From CAMFLJ01 sp963702555 (GTDB lineage Bacteria; Actinomycetota; Acidimicrobiia; Acidimicrobiales; Acidimicrobilacustridaceae), in assembly GCA_963702555.1 (NCBI GenBank), contig CAVPCW010000011.1, forward strand, positions 682,001 through 746,000: a DNA stretch of 64,000 nt, given 5' to 3'. Below are positions 9,700-17,913 of the stretch, one piece after another. Both the position numbers and the translations under genes were made by a program. The notes beneath the pieces were generated by a model that ran no database searches, was not told where the DNA came from, and saw only the letters and a list, made by a program, of their open reading frames with translations. The number at the start of each line of letters is the position of its first letter. Positions within the stretch are counted from its first letter, which is position 1.

Positions 9700-10164
9700 A
9701 TGATCGAGACAGGACGAACGCCCCCGGTCCGCGCCGAGGACCTCACCGCCCGCCTCCGTGAGCGGGGCTTCGAGCTCACCGAGCACGGTGCCCACGTGCT
9801 CGCCGTCCGCGACGTGGCCCGGGTCGTGGTGCCGGCACCTGGCCGGACCCTTCCGGACACCTTCGTGCGCCGCATCGAGCACGCACTCGAGCCCGTGCTC
9901 GGCCCCTTGTGGCTCACGCGGGACCCGGCCCCGACCTCGGCCGAGTCGGAGGTCTCCGCGCTCGATGACGTCGTGGTGCTCGACGCCGTGGTCGACCGAT
10001 GCCCCACCAGCGGCGTGTGGTGCTCGTTCCTTCCCTGCGAGCCCGCCGTCATGGGCTTCGGGCCCACCCGGCACGCCGCGCTCAGCGATCTGAAGGACGC
10101 GTCTGCGCTCTGGATCGGGGCGCCGCGGGCGTCGATCCTCCTCGTCACCGACACCGTCGTCTGA
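9700..10164 (+). CDS. HicA-HicB-like single-chain toxin-antitoxin protein (candidate)
   Basis: A 154-residue protein. Residues about 10-68 resemble HicA, the small dsRBD-fold mRNA interferase: DLTARLRERGFEL, then EHGAHVLAVRD with a histidine where HicA has its catalytic GSH, then ARVVVPAPGRTLPDTFVRRI. Residues about 88-140 resemble HicB: LDAVVDRCPTSGVWCSFLP followed by VMGFGPTRHAALSDLKDA, the counterpart of the HicB G-T-x-x-E-A-L helix. If right, toxin and antitoxin halves are fused in one chain. ATG 9700 follows GAGGAG; an earlier ATG at 9628 is possible. The assignment is by eye from motif order and needs profile confirmation. Confidence 0.5.
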   Translation: MIETGRTPPVRAEDLTARLRERGFELTEHGAHVLAVRDVARVVVPAPGRTLPDTFVRRIEHALEPVLGPLWLTRDPAPTSAESEVSALDDVVVLDAVVDRCPTSGVWCSFLPCEPAVMGFGPTRHAALSDLKDASALWIGAPRASILLVTDTVV

Positions 10165-10281
10165 CCCGGGTCCCCCTCTCGGGCCGGTCGCAGGGCGACC
10201 CCGGGAAGCCTCAGGGGCCCGGAGGCGTTCACGCTGGCCACGACGGACCGGCGTCGGTCGGCCGCGACCCGAGGGGGAGAC

Positions 10282-10863
10282 ATGGAGATCGCAGTCATCG
10301 GCACGGGCTTCATCGGCGGGATCCTCGGCCGGGCCCTCGCCCGCTCGGGGCACACCGTCGTCTTCGGTGCCCGCCGCCCCGACGAGCGTGAGGTCGTGGG
10401 CGACACCACCGCCGCCGTCGCGAGCATCCCCGAGGCGCTGGCCGGCGCCGGGGTCGTGGTGCTCGCCGTGCCCGGCGCCGCGGTCGGCGAGCTGACCGCC
10501 GAGCACGGCGCCCTGCTCTCCGGGAAGCTGGTGATCGACGCCACCAACCAGATGGGGAAGCCGGTGGCCAACGCCCGGGCTGCCCTTCCCGGCGATGTCC
10601 GCTATGCCCGGGCGTTCAACACCCTGGGCGGCGAGAACATGGAGGACCCCGAGTTCGCCGACGGCCCGGCCGACCTCTTCTTCTCGGCGCCCGATGCCGA
10701 TCGCCCGGTGGTCGAGGAGGTCATCCGGGGGGTGGGCCTGAACCCGGTCGATCTCGGCGCCGACCGGGAGGAGCTCGTCGATGCGCTCTTCCAGGTCTGG
10801 ATCGCCCTGGCCATCGGCCAGGGCCGCGGGCGCCGCCTCGCCCTCCGGCTCATCGACCACTGA
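10282..10863 (+). CDS. F420-dependent NADP reductase-like dinucleotide-binding protein
   Basis: A 193-residue COG2085-type protein. It starts with the Rossmann motif IAVIGTGFIGGILGRALA, then VVFGARRPDE, LAVPGAAV and VIDATNQMG. The segment YARAFNTLGGENMEDPEF is typical of the family that includes the F420:NADP oxidoreductase and related imine/metalloreductase proteins. The likely role is hydride transfer between a deazaflavin or other acceptor and NADP in the cytoplasm. ATG follows GAGGGGGAGAC. It is convergent with the coiled-coil gene at 10910. Confidence 0.75.
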   Translation: MEIAVIGTGFIGGILGRALARSGHTVVFGARRPDEREVVGDTTAAVASIPEALAGAGVVVLAVPGAAVGELTAEHGALLSGKLVIDATNQMGKPVANARAALPGDVRYARAFNTLGGENMEDPEFADGPADLFFSAPDADRPVVEEVIRGVGLNPVDLGADREELVDALFQVWIALAIGQGRGRRLALRLIDH

Positions 10864-10904
10864 TCCCGGTGCCGGCCGTGCCCCGGCGAGGGCGGCGACC
10901 GGGA
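10864..10904. terminator. Weak hairpin between convergent genes
   Basis: TCCCGGT (10864-10870) pairs with ACCGGGA (10898-10904) around a GC-rich loop, in the 46-base gap between two convergent genes. It is plausible as a shared terminator but lacks a U-tract. Confidence 0.3.
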
Positions 10905-10909
10905 GGGGT

Positions 10910-11332
10910 CTAGTGGTCGAGCGCCTCGTCGGACTGCCGTGCGGTGGTGCCGACGACCGGTCGGGGGGTGGCGGTGGAGGGGTCGAGCCGGTCGGCCCGG
11001 GAGAAGGTCTCGGCGGCATCCCGGGCGGCCACCTCGGCCTCGTGGTGGTCGTCCTCGGCGAGGACCGCCTCCTGGCGGGCCTCGGCCTTGGCCATGTCGG
11101 CGAACGCCGCCTTCTCCTCGGCTGCGGCGGCGCGGAGGCGGGCCTCGGCGTCGAGGCGGGTGGCGTCCGCGGCCTTGAGCTCGGCCTCGCGGCGGGCGTT
11201 CCTGGCCTCGGTGCGGCGCTGCTCACGGCGGGCGGGCTCGCCCTTGCGATGGATGGCGAGCGCGATCACCGCGGCGACGATGACGACGGCCGCGGCGATC
11301 ACCGCGATCAGGATCCAGGTCGAGTTGTCCAT
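10910..11332 (-). CDS. Membrane-anchored Ala/Glu/Arg-rich coiled-coil protein
   Basis: A 140-residue protein with one N-terminal membrane helix (residues about 5-27, ILIAVIAAAVVIVAAVIALA). A long alanine, glutamate and arginine-rich segment follows (about 33-110), with heptad-like spacing and predicted coiled coil. The tail from about residue 115 is proline/threonine-containing and probably disordered. It has no enzymatic motif, and I do not recognise a named family. It may act as a membrane-tethered scaffold. The start at 11332 puts the membrane helix directly at the N-terminus. It is divergent from the ATPase-like gene at 11498, with a palindrome between them. Confidence 0.6.
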   Translation of the reverse strand: MDNSTWILIAVIAAAVVIVAAVIALAIHRKGEPARREQRRTEARNARREAELKAADATRLDAEARLRAAAAEEKAAFADMAKAEARQEAVLAEDDHHEAEVAARDAAETFSRADRLDPSTATPRPVVGTTARQSDEALDH

Positions 11333-11353
11333 CGAAGCCTCCGGGGGTGAGCA

Positions 11354-11372
11354 CCCGTCCACGGTGGACGGG
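11354..11372. promoter_or_regulatory. Perfect palindrome in divergent intergenic region
   Basis: CCCGTCCAC and GTGGACGGG are separated by one base, giving 9-bp arms in the 165-base gap between divergently transcribed genes. The near-continuous symmetry fits a dimeric repressor site better than an RNA hairpin, because the one-base spacer leaves almost no loop. The binding protein is unknown. Confidence 0.35.
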
Positions 11373-11497
11373 GGCGACGGTCGCGGCCGTGTCCGGTCCC
11401 TACCCACACCGGAAGGGTTCGGTGCGCGACTCGACCAGCCGTTCCCGGGTAGGTGCTCCGGGTCGGCCCCGGACGGGGTGGCGTGAGGGAGAAATCG

Positions 11498-11968
11498 ATG
11501 GCCACCGAGCTCGAGCGGACGAAGCAGGCGCCGGCGGCGGCCGGCCAACTGGACATGGCCGTCGCCCCGGCGGTGTCGGAGCTCCCTGCGGTGCGGGCCT
11601 CGGTGGCCCGATGGCTGAGGTCCGACCGGGAGCACCTCGACGTGGTCGACGACGTCGTCCTGGCCGTCTCGGAGATGGCCCACCTCGCCATGCAGCGTGG
11701 CGTCGCCGACCAGCCGGTGGCGCTCCACCTGCGGCGGACCCACAGCATCGTGGTGGTCGAGGTCGCCTTCCACCGGGACGACGTCGACGGCGACGTGACG
11801 GCGCGCTTCGAGTCCTCGGTCGCCGCGCTGGCCGTGCAGGTGATCGACCACGTGGCCGACCGCATGACGGTCGACGAGTCCGGCCTCGTCGTCACCGTCC
11901 GTTGCTCGTTCGCCCTCCCGCCCGCCGATGCTGATCTTGGTCAAGGAGGTGCAGATGGCTGCCGATGA
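11498..11968 (+). CDS. Degenerate anti-sigma/histidine-kinase-like ATPase domain protein
   Basis: A 156-residue protein resembling RsbW-type GHKL domains: APAVSELPAVRASVARWL at the start, then VDDVVLAVSEM where functional members read LAVSEL-xxNA. The N-box asparagine is missing (AHLAMQ follows) and the later glycine-rich G1 box is reduced to DESGLVVTV. ATP binding is therefore doubtful, and a protein-binding regulatory role is more likely. ATG at 11498 follows a GAGGGAGAAA site. The last bases overlap the strong Shine-Dalgarno and start of the next gene, so the two are coupled. Confidence 0.55.
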   Translation: MATELERTKQAPAAAGQLDMAVAPAVSELPAVRASVARWLRSDREHLDVVDDVVLAVSEMAHLAMQRGVADQPVALHLRRTHSIVVVEVAFHRDDVDGDVTARFESSVAALAVQVIDHVADRMTVDESGLVVTVRCSFALPPADADLGQGGADGCR

Positions 11969-12476
11969 TCACGTAGAGAGAGCATCCAACTTCTCAAAGT
12001 GGTTGTCTGCCAGGCTCTGCTCCTCGGAGGAGTGCCGGGAACGAGAAGGGTGGTCGGCCATGACCAACACCATCGACGTGGGCTCGCAGGTCGCTCTGGC
12101 GGCACTGCTCGACACCAACTGCCTCGAGATCGGGTTGACCGAGACGGCCATGTTCGACGACGCCCTGTGGTCCGGTGACGGAGCGTCCGAGCTGCTGGCC
12201 TCCGACCCGCGGGTGAACCGGCTGGTGATGGCCGCAGTGGTCTCGCCGGGTTGCGGCGTGCGGGCGACGGTCGCCGGGCGCCCCGACCTCGACGCCGTGC
12301 TCTACCCGATGCTCGCCTCCGACCCCGAGTGGGCGGTTCGTCGCCGGGTCGCCACCAACCACTCGGCCCCCGCCGCCGTGGTCGACCACCTCACCCACGA
12401 CCCCGACCCCGCGGTCCGCGACGCGGCCATCGGCGAGATGCGCCGTCGGGCGTTCCCCACCGCCCACGCCAGCTGA
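11955..12476 (+). CDS. HEAT/leucine-rich-variant-like repeat protein
   Basis: A 173-residue protein. The start at 11955 is chosen for an ideal AAGGAGGT four bases upstream. An internal ATG at 12060 (after GAGAAGG) would drop a 35-residue leader that contains two cysteines. The C-terminal half has repeated helical units: SDPRVNRLVMAAVVSPGCG, SDPEWAVRRRVATNHSAPAAV and DPDPAVRDAAIGEMRRRA. These match the D-P-x-x-x-V-R-x-x-V-A pattern of HEAT/LRV repeats, which usually bind proteins. Overlap with the upstream ATPase-like gene suggests the two act together, for example as regulator and partner. Confidence 0.55.
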   Translation: MAADDHVERASNFSKWLSARLCSSEECREREGWSAMTNTIDVGSQVALAALLDTNCLEIGLTETAMFDDALWSGDGASELLASDPRVNRLVMAAVVSPGCGVRATVAGRPDLDAVLYPMLASDPEWAVRRRVATNHSAPAAVVDHLTHDPDPAVRDAAIGEMRRRAFPTAHAS

Positions 12477-12558
12477 GGGCCCCGCTGAGCCTCGTCGCTC
12501 GGACCCGTTCACCGACCCCTCCGCGGCCCGACGGGCCGAGCCGTGCCATGGTTCGGGG

Positions 12559-13206
12559 ATGAGCGAACCCCCGGGCCCGACGGTGTCGTCCGTGAACGTC
12601 GGCGTGCCGCGCTCGGTCGAGTGGCGGGGCCGGCTCGTCACCACCGCCATCTGGAAGGACCCGGTCGAGGGGCCGGTCGACGTGCAGGGCGTGAACCTCG
12701 TCGGTGACGACCAGGCCGACCGCCGGGTGCACGGCGGACCCGACAAGGCCGTCTACGCCTATGCCTCGGAGGACTACGACTGGTGGGCGGCCACCACCGG
12801 CCCCCTCGCTCCCGGCACCTTCGGCGAGAACCTCACGACCGTCGGACTCGACCTCCGGGAGTGCCGCATCGGCGACCGTTGGCGGGTCGGCTCGTGCGTG
12901 CTCGAGGTGGCCCAGCCCCGCCAGCCGTGCTTCAAGCTCGGCATCCGCATGGGCGACGACACCTTCCCCGGCCGCTTCACCGACGCAGGGCGGCCCGGCG
13001 CCTATCTGCGGGTGGTGATGGCCGGCACCGTCGCCGCGGGTGACCCGATCGAGGTCGTCGCGGCAGAGGAGCCGGCGCTCACCCTCGTCGAGGTGGCGAC
13101 CGAGGAGAAGGACGTCGCCACCCTCGAGCGGCTGCGCGATGACGAGCGCGTGCCCGAGGGCTGGCGCCGGTCGGCCGCCCGCGCCCTCGACCCCGACCGG
13201 CCCTGA
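12559..13206 (+). CDS. MOSC domain protein, YiiM-like
   Basis: A 215-residue protein of the YiiM class of MOSC proteins, which act on or carry sulfur with molybdenum cofactor, for example in reduction of N-hydroxylated bases. Visible marks are the N-terminal VNVGVPRSVEWRGR, VNLVGDDQADRRVHGGPDKA (the HGG-x-D-K-A core), APGTFGENLTTVGLDL and the conserved cysteine in PRQPCFKLGIRMGD. The tail LLVEVATEEKDVATLERL-like region is the usual helical end. It is cytoplasmic. It is the only other molybdenum-related gene here besides the fragment at position 1, and the two are not linked. Confidence 0.85.
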   Translation: MSEPPGPTVSSVNVGVPRSVEWRGRLVTTAIWKDPVEGPVDVQGVNLVGDDQADRRVHGGPDKAVYAYASEDYDWWAATTGPLAPGTFGENLTTVGLDLRECRIGDRWRVGSCVLEVAQPRQPCFKLGIRMGDDTFPGRFTDAGRPGAYLRVVMAGTVAAGDPIEVVAAEEPALTLVEVATEEKDVATLERLRDDERVPEGWRRSAARALDPDRP

Positions 13207-13216
13207 GCTCCAGCGG

Positions 13217-13690
13217 TCAGGCGGCGCAGAGCTTCGCCTGCATCGTCGGGGTGAGCGGGAGGAGCAGCTCGGCGTTGTACGGGGTGCGGCCGTGCGGGTC
13301 GTGGGGGTCGGTCCCGAAGATCTGCTGCGACGCCACGCTGTAGGAGCGGGAGGTCTCGGCCAGCGAGCCCGGCGCGACGGCAGGGTCGACGTCGGTGGCG
13401 AAGATCGACAGGGTGCCGTCGTCGTTCACCACGAGGTCGAACGTGCGGAACTGCTGGGGGAAGTCCCGCAGGGAGAAGGTCTCGACCTCCCAGAACCCGA
13501 GCTCGGGCCGATCGGGGTCGGGGGAGGGGAGCGCGGTGACGGCGTCGAGGTGCCGGTGACCGGCGGCCCACAGCACCAGGTTCGGGTACTCGTGGAGCTT
13601 GGCGATGAGGTCGGCCTCGGAGATCTCCGACGCCGAGCTCCAGCTCACGAAGCCGCCGGAGGCCTCGATGCCGGCCGAGCTCTGGACGCG
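13217..13690 (-). pseudogene. Truncated metallophosphoesterase (PPA1498/TIGR03768-type), C-terminal relic
   Basis: About 150 codons matching the C-terminal third of the metallophosphoesterase family typified by PPA1498. Visible segments include LIAKLHEYPNLVLWAAGHRH (the last metal-binding GHxH motif), GFWEVETFSLRDFPQQFRTF, ATDVDPAVAPGSLAETSRSY and PYNAELLLPLTPTMQAKL. Similarity stops at about 13650, where the expected upstream two thirds should lie, and a plus-strand gene begins at 13784. No start codon with a ribosome site precedes it. The frame is well preserved, so the loss is recent or the fragment was brought in by recombination. Confidence 0.65.
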
Positions 13691-13783
13691 TATGTCCGGA
13701 TCAGCGTGGTCAGGCAGGGCCTCTTGGCCACGATCTGGTGCTCCGGCTGAGGGTTTCCCCGTCGACGCCGATACAAGGGATCC

Positions 13784-14212
13784 ATGGCGACCTTCAACTT
13801 CCGTGCCACCAGTGAGAAGCCGGCTCAGGAGCTCTTCGACTTCTTCGCCGACATGACCAATGCCAAGGAGTGGGACCCGAGCATCACCAAGGCGGTCCGC
13901 CTCGACGAGGGCCCCGTCGGCCTCGGCTCCCGTTTCGAGGTCACCCTGCGGGCCATGGGCCGCGACCTCGTGCTCACCTACGAGGTCGTCACCTACGGGC
14001 CTCCCGGCAAGGTGGTGCTGCGGGCCGACTCGAGCCTGTTCGTCTCCGAGGACACCATCACCATCACCCCCGTGGGGGAGTCGACGGTCGAGGTCCACTA
14101 CGAGGCCCGGCTCTCCGGCAAGGGCGCGATGGTGCTGTTCGACCCGGCGTTCAAGCTCTCGATCGACCACTTCGGGAAGCAGGCCGGCAAGGAGCTCCGC
14201 GCCCGGCTCTGA
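13784..14212 (+). CDS. SRPBCC/polyketide-cyclase-like ligand-binding protein
   Basis: A 142-residue START/SRPBCC fold protein. It begins with ATFNFRATSEKPAQELFDFF, has ADMTNAKEWDP, continues with the strand-rich FEVTLRAMGRDLVLTYEVV and SEDTITITPVGESTVEVHYEA, and ends in the long C-terminal helix FKLSIDHFGKQAGKELRARL. Such proteins bind hydrophobic small molecules in a helix-grip cavity; many are of unknown function. It is convergent with the ABC permease ending at 14230, 17 bases apart. Confidence 0.7.
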   Translation: MATFNFRATSEKPAQELFDFFADMTNAKEWDPSITKAVRLDEGPVGLGSRFEVTLRAMGRDLVLTYEVVTYGPPGKVVLRADSSLFVSEDTITITPVGESTVEVHYEARLSGKGAMVLFDPAFKLSIDHFGKQAGKELRARL

Positions 14213-14229
14213 GGCGACGCGCCCGGTCG

Positions 14230-16677
14230 TCACTCGACGACGCGGAGGGTTCCCGGGATGTCCATGCGCCGGAGCTTCCGGATGGTGAGCAGCGGCGCCA
14301 CGGCGACGGCGATGACGCCGAGGACCACGGCGGTGATCACCGTCTCCGGCGTGACCACGATCTCGAAGCCCATGTCGGGCATCGTCGTGCTCACCGTGGT
14401 CGCCACGATCCAGCGGTTGAGGAGGAGGCCGGTCGCCAGCCCCACCGCCGTGCCGAGCAGCCCGATCAGCAGCCCCTCGACGATCTCCAGCGCCACGACC
14501 CTCCGCGGGGCCAGACCGAAGGCGAAGAGGGTGGCCCGCTCCCGAGCCCGCTCGTCGGCGTTGATGCTCGTGGCGTTGTACGCGATGAGCAGCGCCAGCA
14601 GGAGGATGAAGCCCTCCAAGACCTGGAAGACACCGGTGAAGTCCTTCAGGCTGTCCTCGACCACCTGGGTGGACACGGCCACGGGTTGCGCCGAGCTGAC
14701 CCCCGGAACGGTGAAGAGCTCCCGTTGCACGTCGTCGGGGGTGGCCCCGGGCGCCGGCAGCAGATACACGGCGTTGGCCACGCCGGGCACGCCGAACGAC
14801 CCCAGCTGCGACCGGTCGATGTAGGCGTTGAACCGGAACGGGCCGGGGTGGATGGCGGTGACCACGACCGGCGTCTCGGCCACGGTGAAACCATCCGCCG
14901 TCCGCACGGGATGGCGCAGGACGACGGTCTCCCCGACCGAGACGCCGAGGTCGTCGGCGGCCTTCTGGGCCAGCACGATCCCGGAGCGGTCGTCGGCGAG
15001 ACCCCCGCGCATCAGGGTCGGGGCCCACACGTCGCTCTCGAGGTCGATGGCCTCGAGCATCACCTCGACCTCGGCGCGGTCCGGGACCGACAACGTCGAT
15101 CCGAGGCGGAGCACGGGTTCGACCACCCCCACGGTGTCGGCCGCCTCGATGGACGCGATCTCGGGGCCGCTCTCCAGGACGAACCCGTCGAGTGTCGCCG
15201 ACACCCGGTCGGGGTGGTCGCCGAGCAGTTCCGCCTCGTTGCGAGACATGGTCGCGGTGAACGAGTCCAGCATGCCGAGCACGACGACGAGGGTGGCGAT
15301 GGCGGCACCGATGCCGAAGGCGGTGAGGAGGGTGCGGCGGGGGGCTCGGAGGACGTTGCCGAGAGGCATCCGCCGGAAGGCGCTGACGGGCCAGCGCAGG
15401 TGGCGCAGCAGCGGTGCCAGGCCGCTGCGGGCCGTGGCATGGGTCGTGGTGATGGCATCGACCGGCATCACCCGGACCGCACGCCACACCGGCCAGGCCG
15501 ACGCGAGGAGCGGCAGCACGAAGCCGAGCGCCGCAGCCTGCAGGAACATCGAGGGCTGCAACGGGGTCTCCCACACCGGCAGGGGGAGCATCGACTGGTA
15601 GACGGGACGGATCGCCGCCATGAGCACGAAGGTCATGCCCACCCCGAGAACCGCTCCGGCCACGGCGATCTGCGCGCCGACCAGCAGGGGCCGGACGGCC
15701 ACCCGTCGCGGTGACCAGCCCATCGACATGCCGATCCCGATCTCGCGCCGCTGGGACTCGACCATGCGGCTGACGAGGTTGAACGCGCCGAACGTGGCAC
15801 CGGCGAGGATCAGGGCGGCGAAGATGTTCCAGAACTTCTGGTCGCCTTCGATGTCGTCGTAGAGCACCCGGTAGGCGTCCTCGTCCCAGGCCCGCATCAC
15901 GCTCACCCCGAGGCCGGTGCCCGAGGCGGCGAAGGCGGCGTCGATCTGCTGGGCCGCGGCGTCGGTGTCGACGCCAGGGGCCAGCGTGATCACGAGGTCG
16001 TTGACGCGCCCGGGCCGCCCGACGAGCTCCTGGGCCGTCTCGAGTGAGGTGAACAGCACCGAGAAGTTGGCCTCGGCGAAGAACCCACCTTCCTCGGTCA
16101 TGACGAAGAAGTACTCGGGGGCCATGGCGATGCCGACGCTCTGCACCTGTCGGGCCCCGGCGACCTCGAGACTCCGCTCCGGCGGCAGGTCGTAGAAGTC
16201 GGCGAAGTTCTTCTCGAGCAGGACGACCGGCCTCCCGGCATCGTCCTCGGTCAGGGTCCGCCCGTCGCCCTCGGCCACGTACACGCCGTTGACGTGGGGC
16301 CCGCCGTCGGAGAGGTCCATGCCGACGACTCGACCCGGCACGAGGATCGACTGGTCCGCCGTGCTCGCGTCAACCTGGATGTCGGCGATGAGGCGCTCCT
16401 CTGCCGCGGTCACGATGCTCGGGTCGGGGAGCCCCGCGAGCACGGCGGCCATCTCCCCGGTCGGTGCATCGGCCCCCTCGGTCGCCGTGACCCGCAGGTC
16501 GTACATGTGGAGGAGGGCGAAGGACGCGTCGTTCGACTGCCGGCGCCACTCGGCGGTGCTGCCGAGGCCGGCGTACACCCCGGTCCCGATGGCGATGATG
16601 AGGGCGATGGCCAACACCTGCACCCATCGGCGGCGCAGGTCCCGGCCTGCCCAACGGAGCGTGAACCAGAATCCCAT
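14230..16677 (-). CDS. MacB/FtsX-type ABC transporter permease
   Basis: An 815-residue membrane protein. It has an N-terminal signal-anchor helix (VQVLAIALIIAIGTGVYAGL) and a large extracytoplasmic MacB_PCD region (about 45-270). A first FtsX four-helix domain lies at about 275-400 (LILAGATFGAFNLVSRM, ESQRREIGIGMSMGWSPRR). A second anchor (LLTAFGIGAAIATLVVVLGM) and a second periplasmic domain follow, then a final FtsX domain at about 690-810 (LLIAYNATSINADERARERA). This is the duplicated permease layout of exporters for lipoproteins, peptides or antibiotics. It follows its ATPase gene by 12 bases on the same strand. Confidence 0.85.
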   Translation of the reverse strand: MGFWFTLRWAGRDLRRRWVQVLAIALIIAIGTGVYAGLGSTAEWRRQSNDASFALLHMYDLRVTATEGADAPTGEMAAVLAGLPDPSIVTAAEERLIADIQVDASTADQSILVPGRVVGMDLSDGGPHVNGVYVAEGDGRTLTEDDAGRPVVLLEKNFADFYDLPPERSLEVAGARQVQSVGIAMAPEYFFVMTEEGGFFAEANFSVLFTSLETAQELVGRPGRVNDLVITLAPGVDTDAAAQQIDAAFAASGTGLGVSVMRAWDEDAYRVLYDDIEGDQKFWNIFAALILAGATFGAFNLVSRMVESQRREIGIGMSMGWSPRRVAVRPLLVGAQIAVAGAVLGVGMTFVLMAAIRPVYQSMLPLPVWETPLQPSMFLQAAALGFVLPLLASAWPVWRAVRVMPVDAITTTHATARSGLAPLLRHLRWPVSAFRRMPLGNVLRAPRRTLLTAFGIGAAIATLVVVLGMLDSFTATMSRNEAELLGDHPDRVSATLDGFVLESGPEIASIEAADTVGVVEPVLRLGSTLSVPDRAEVEVMLEAIDLESDVWAPTLMRGGLADDRSGIVLAQKAADDLGVSVGETVVLRHPVRTADGFTVAETPVVVTAIHPGPFRFNAYIDRSQLGSFGVPGVANAVYLLPAPGATPDDVQRELFTVPGVSSAQPVAVSTQVVEDSLKDFTGVFQVLEGFILLLALLIAYNATSINADERARERATLFAFGLAPRRVVALEIVEGLLIGLLGTAVGLATGLLLNRWIVATTVSTTMPDMGFEIVVTPETVITAVVLGVIAVAVAPLLTIRKLRRMDIPGTLRVVE

Positions 16678-16689
16678 GGTTGCCGTCGC

Positions 16690-17451
16690 CTACCAGTGCA
16701 GGTCGCTGATCACGGCCCGTCCCCCCTCGGGCGGCCCGTCGTTCGCGACCCTGCCGCTCGACAACTCCACGACGCGGTCGGCCACGCGCGAGATCTCCCG
16801 GTTGTGGGTGACCACGATGACCGTCCGACCCCTCTCGGCCTGCTCCCGCAGGAGCTGCAGGATCTGGACCCCGGTGCGGAAGTCGAGGTCGCCTGTCGGT
16901 TCGTCGGCGACCAGCAGCGGGTTACCGGTGGCCAGGGCCCGGGCGATGGCGACACGCTGCTGCTCGCCGCCGGACAACTCACTCGGGTAGTGGTGCAACC
17001 GCTCCGACAGGCCCACCTGGTCGAGGACGTCGATCGACCGCTGGCGGGCATTCTTCGCCGACCCGGCGATCTCGGCGCCGCACTGGACGTTCTCGAGCGC
17101 GGTGAGGGTCGGGAACAGGTTGAAGGTCTGGAAGATGAACGAGACGACCTCGCGGCGGAAGGTGAAGAGCTCGCTCCTGCTCGAGCTGGTGATGTCCCGG
17201 TCGGCCACGACCGCCCGTCCCGCCGTGGGTGTGTCGAGGGCGCCGATGATGTTGAGCAGGGTCGACTTGCCGCTGCCGGACGGCCCCAGCACGACGACGA
17301 ACTCTCCCTCGTCGATCTCCAGGTCGACGTCGCGCAGCGCGTAGACCTCGGTCTCACCGACCTGGTACCGGCGCGACACGCCGTCGAGGCGCACCATCGT
17401 CGGGACGCCGGGACGGTGGCCGGGATGCGCCTTGGTCGAGGACGACTCCAT
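16690..17451 (-). CDS. ABC transporter ATP-binding protein, MacB/LolD type
   Basis: A 253-residue ATPase. It has Walker A GPSGSGKSTLLNIIGALD, Q-loop IFQTFNLFPTLTALENV, signature LSGGEQQRVAIARAL, Walker B LLVADEPTGDLD and switch histidine VTHNRE. The Q-loop context FNLFPTLTALENV is typical of the LolD/MacB exporter subgroup. The start at 17451 adds a short 19-residue leader before MVRLDGVSRRYQVG; an internal ATG there is an alternative. It is the first gene of a two-gene exporter operon with the permease ending at 14230. Confidence 0.85.
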   Translation of the reverse strand: MESSSTKAHPGHRPGVPTMVRLDGVSRRYQVGETEVYALRDVDLEIDEGEFVVVLGPSGSGKSTLLNIIGALDTPTAGRAVVADRDITSSSRSELFTFRREVVSFIFQTFNLFPTLTALENVQCGAEIAGSAKNARQRSIDVLDQVGLSERLHHYPSELSGGEQQRVAIARALATGNPLLVADEPTGDLDFRTGVQILQLLREQAERGRTVIVVTHNREISRVADRVVELSSGRVANDGPPEGGRAVISDLHW

Positions 17452-17661
17452 CGTCGGCCCTCCTCTCCGCGTATGGCTCGATCTTCGGTCCTCGACGTGT
17501 CCGGAACCAGGGCCGTCCGGCTCGTCCGGCCCCTCGTCGGTCCTCATCCCCGGTCCTCGTGGGACCCCTCGGAAACGGCCGATGCAGGGGGTGCGCGCGT
17601 TCGCGCCACGCGCGCGCATAGCGTTACCCCTCGTCAACGACGACAACCGAAGGAGGCAGTC

Positions 17662-17826
17662 ATGATCAACGGCGATCATGCACAGCCGGACGACCACTGC
17701 TCTGAGCCGCACTGCGCGGCCTGCCAGGACAGGGGCTGGATCGACGACATGAGCACCGCGGTGCGATACCTGCGCCGGTGCCCGGCCTGCTCCCACGAGC
17801 GGGTTCCCGTCTCCGCCTCTCACTGA
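17662..17826 (+). CDS. Small zinc-ribbon-like CxxC protein
   Basis: A 54-residue protein preceded by a strong AAGGAGG site ten bases before ATG 17662 and followed by a clear terminator. It has two CxxC pairs, HCAACQDRGWIDD and RRCPACSHER, with an extra histidine/cysteine cluster DDHCSEPH near the N-terminus. The layout suggests one zinc knuckle similar to DnaJ-type CxxCxxxG. I do not recognise a named family. It is a complete, independently transcribed small gene. Confidence 0.65.
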   Translation: MINGDHAQPDDHCSEPHCAACQDRGWIDDMSTAVRYLRRCPACSHERVPVSASH

Positions 17827-17864
17827 GGCAGCTGCCCGACACCGTTCGGGCCCGGGATCTGAGG

Positions 17865-17892
17865 AAGAGCACGCCCCGTCGGGCGTGCTCTT
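17865..17892 (+). terminator. Rho-independent-like terminator
   Basis: AAGAGCACGCCC and GGGCGTGCTCTT form a perfect 12-bp stem with a four-base loop, 38 bases after the stop of the small CxxC gene and just before the next gene at 17914. A short TT end is the only U-tract. Confidence 0.7.
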
Positions 17893-17913
17893 CGTCGCGC
17901 TAGCGTCCGCGTC

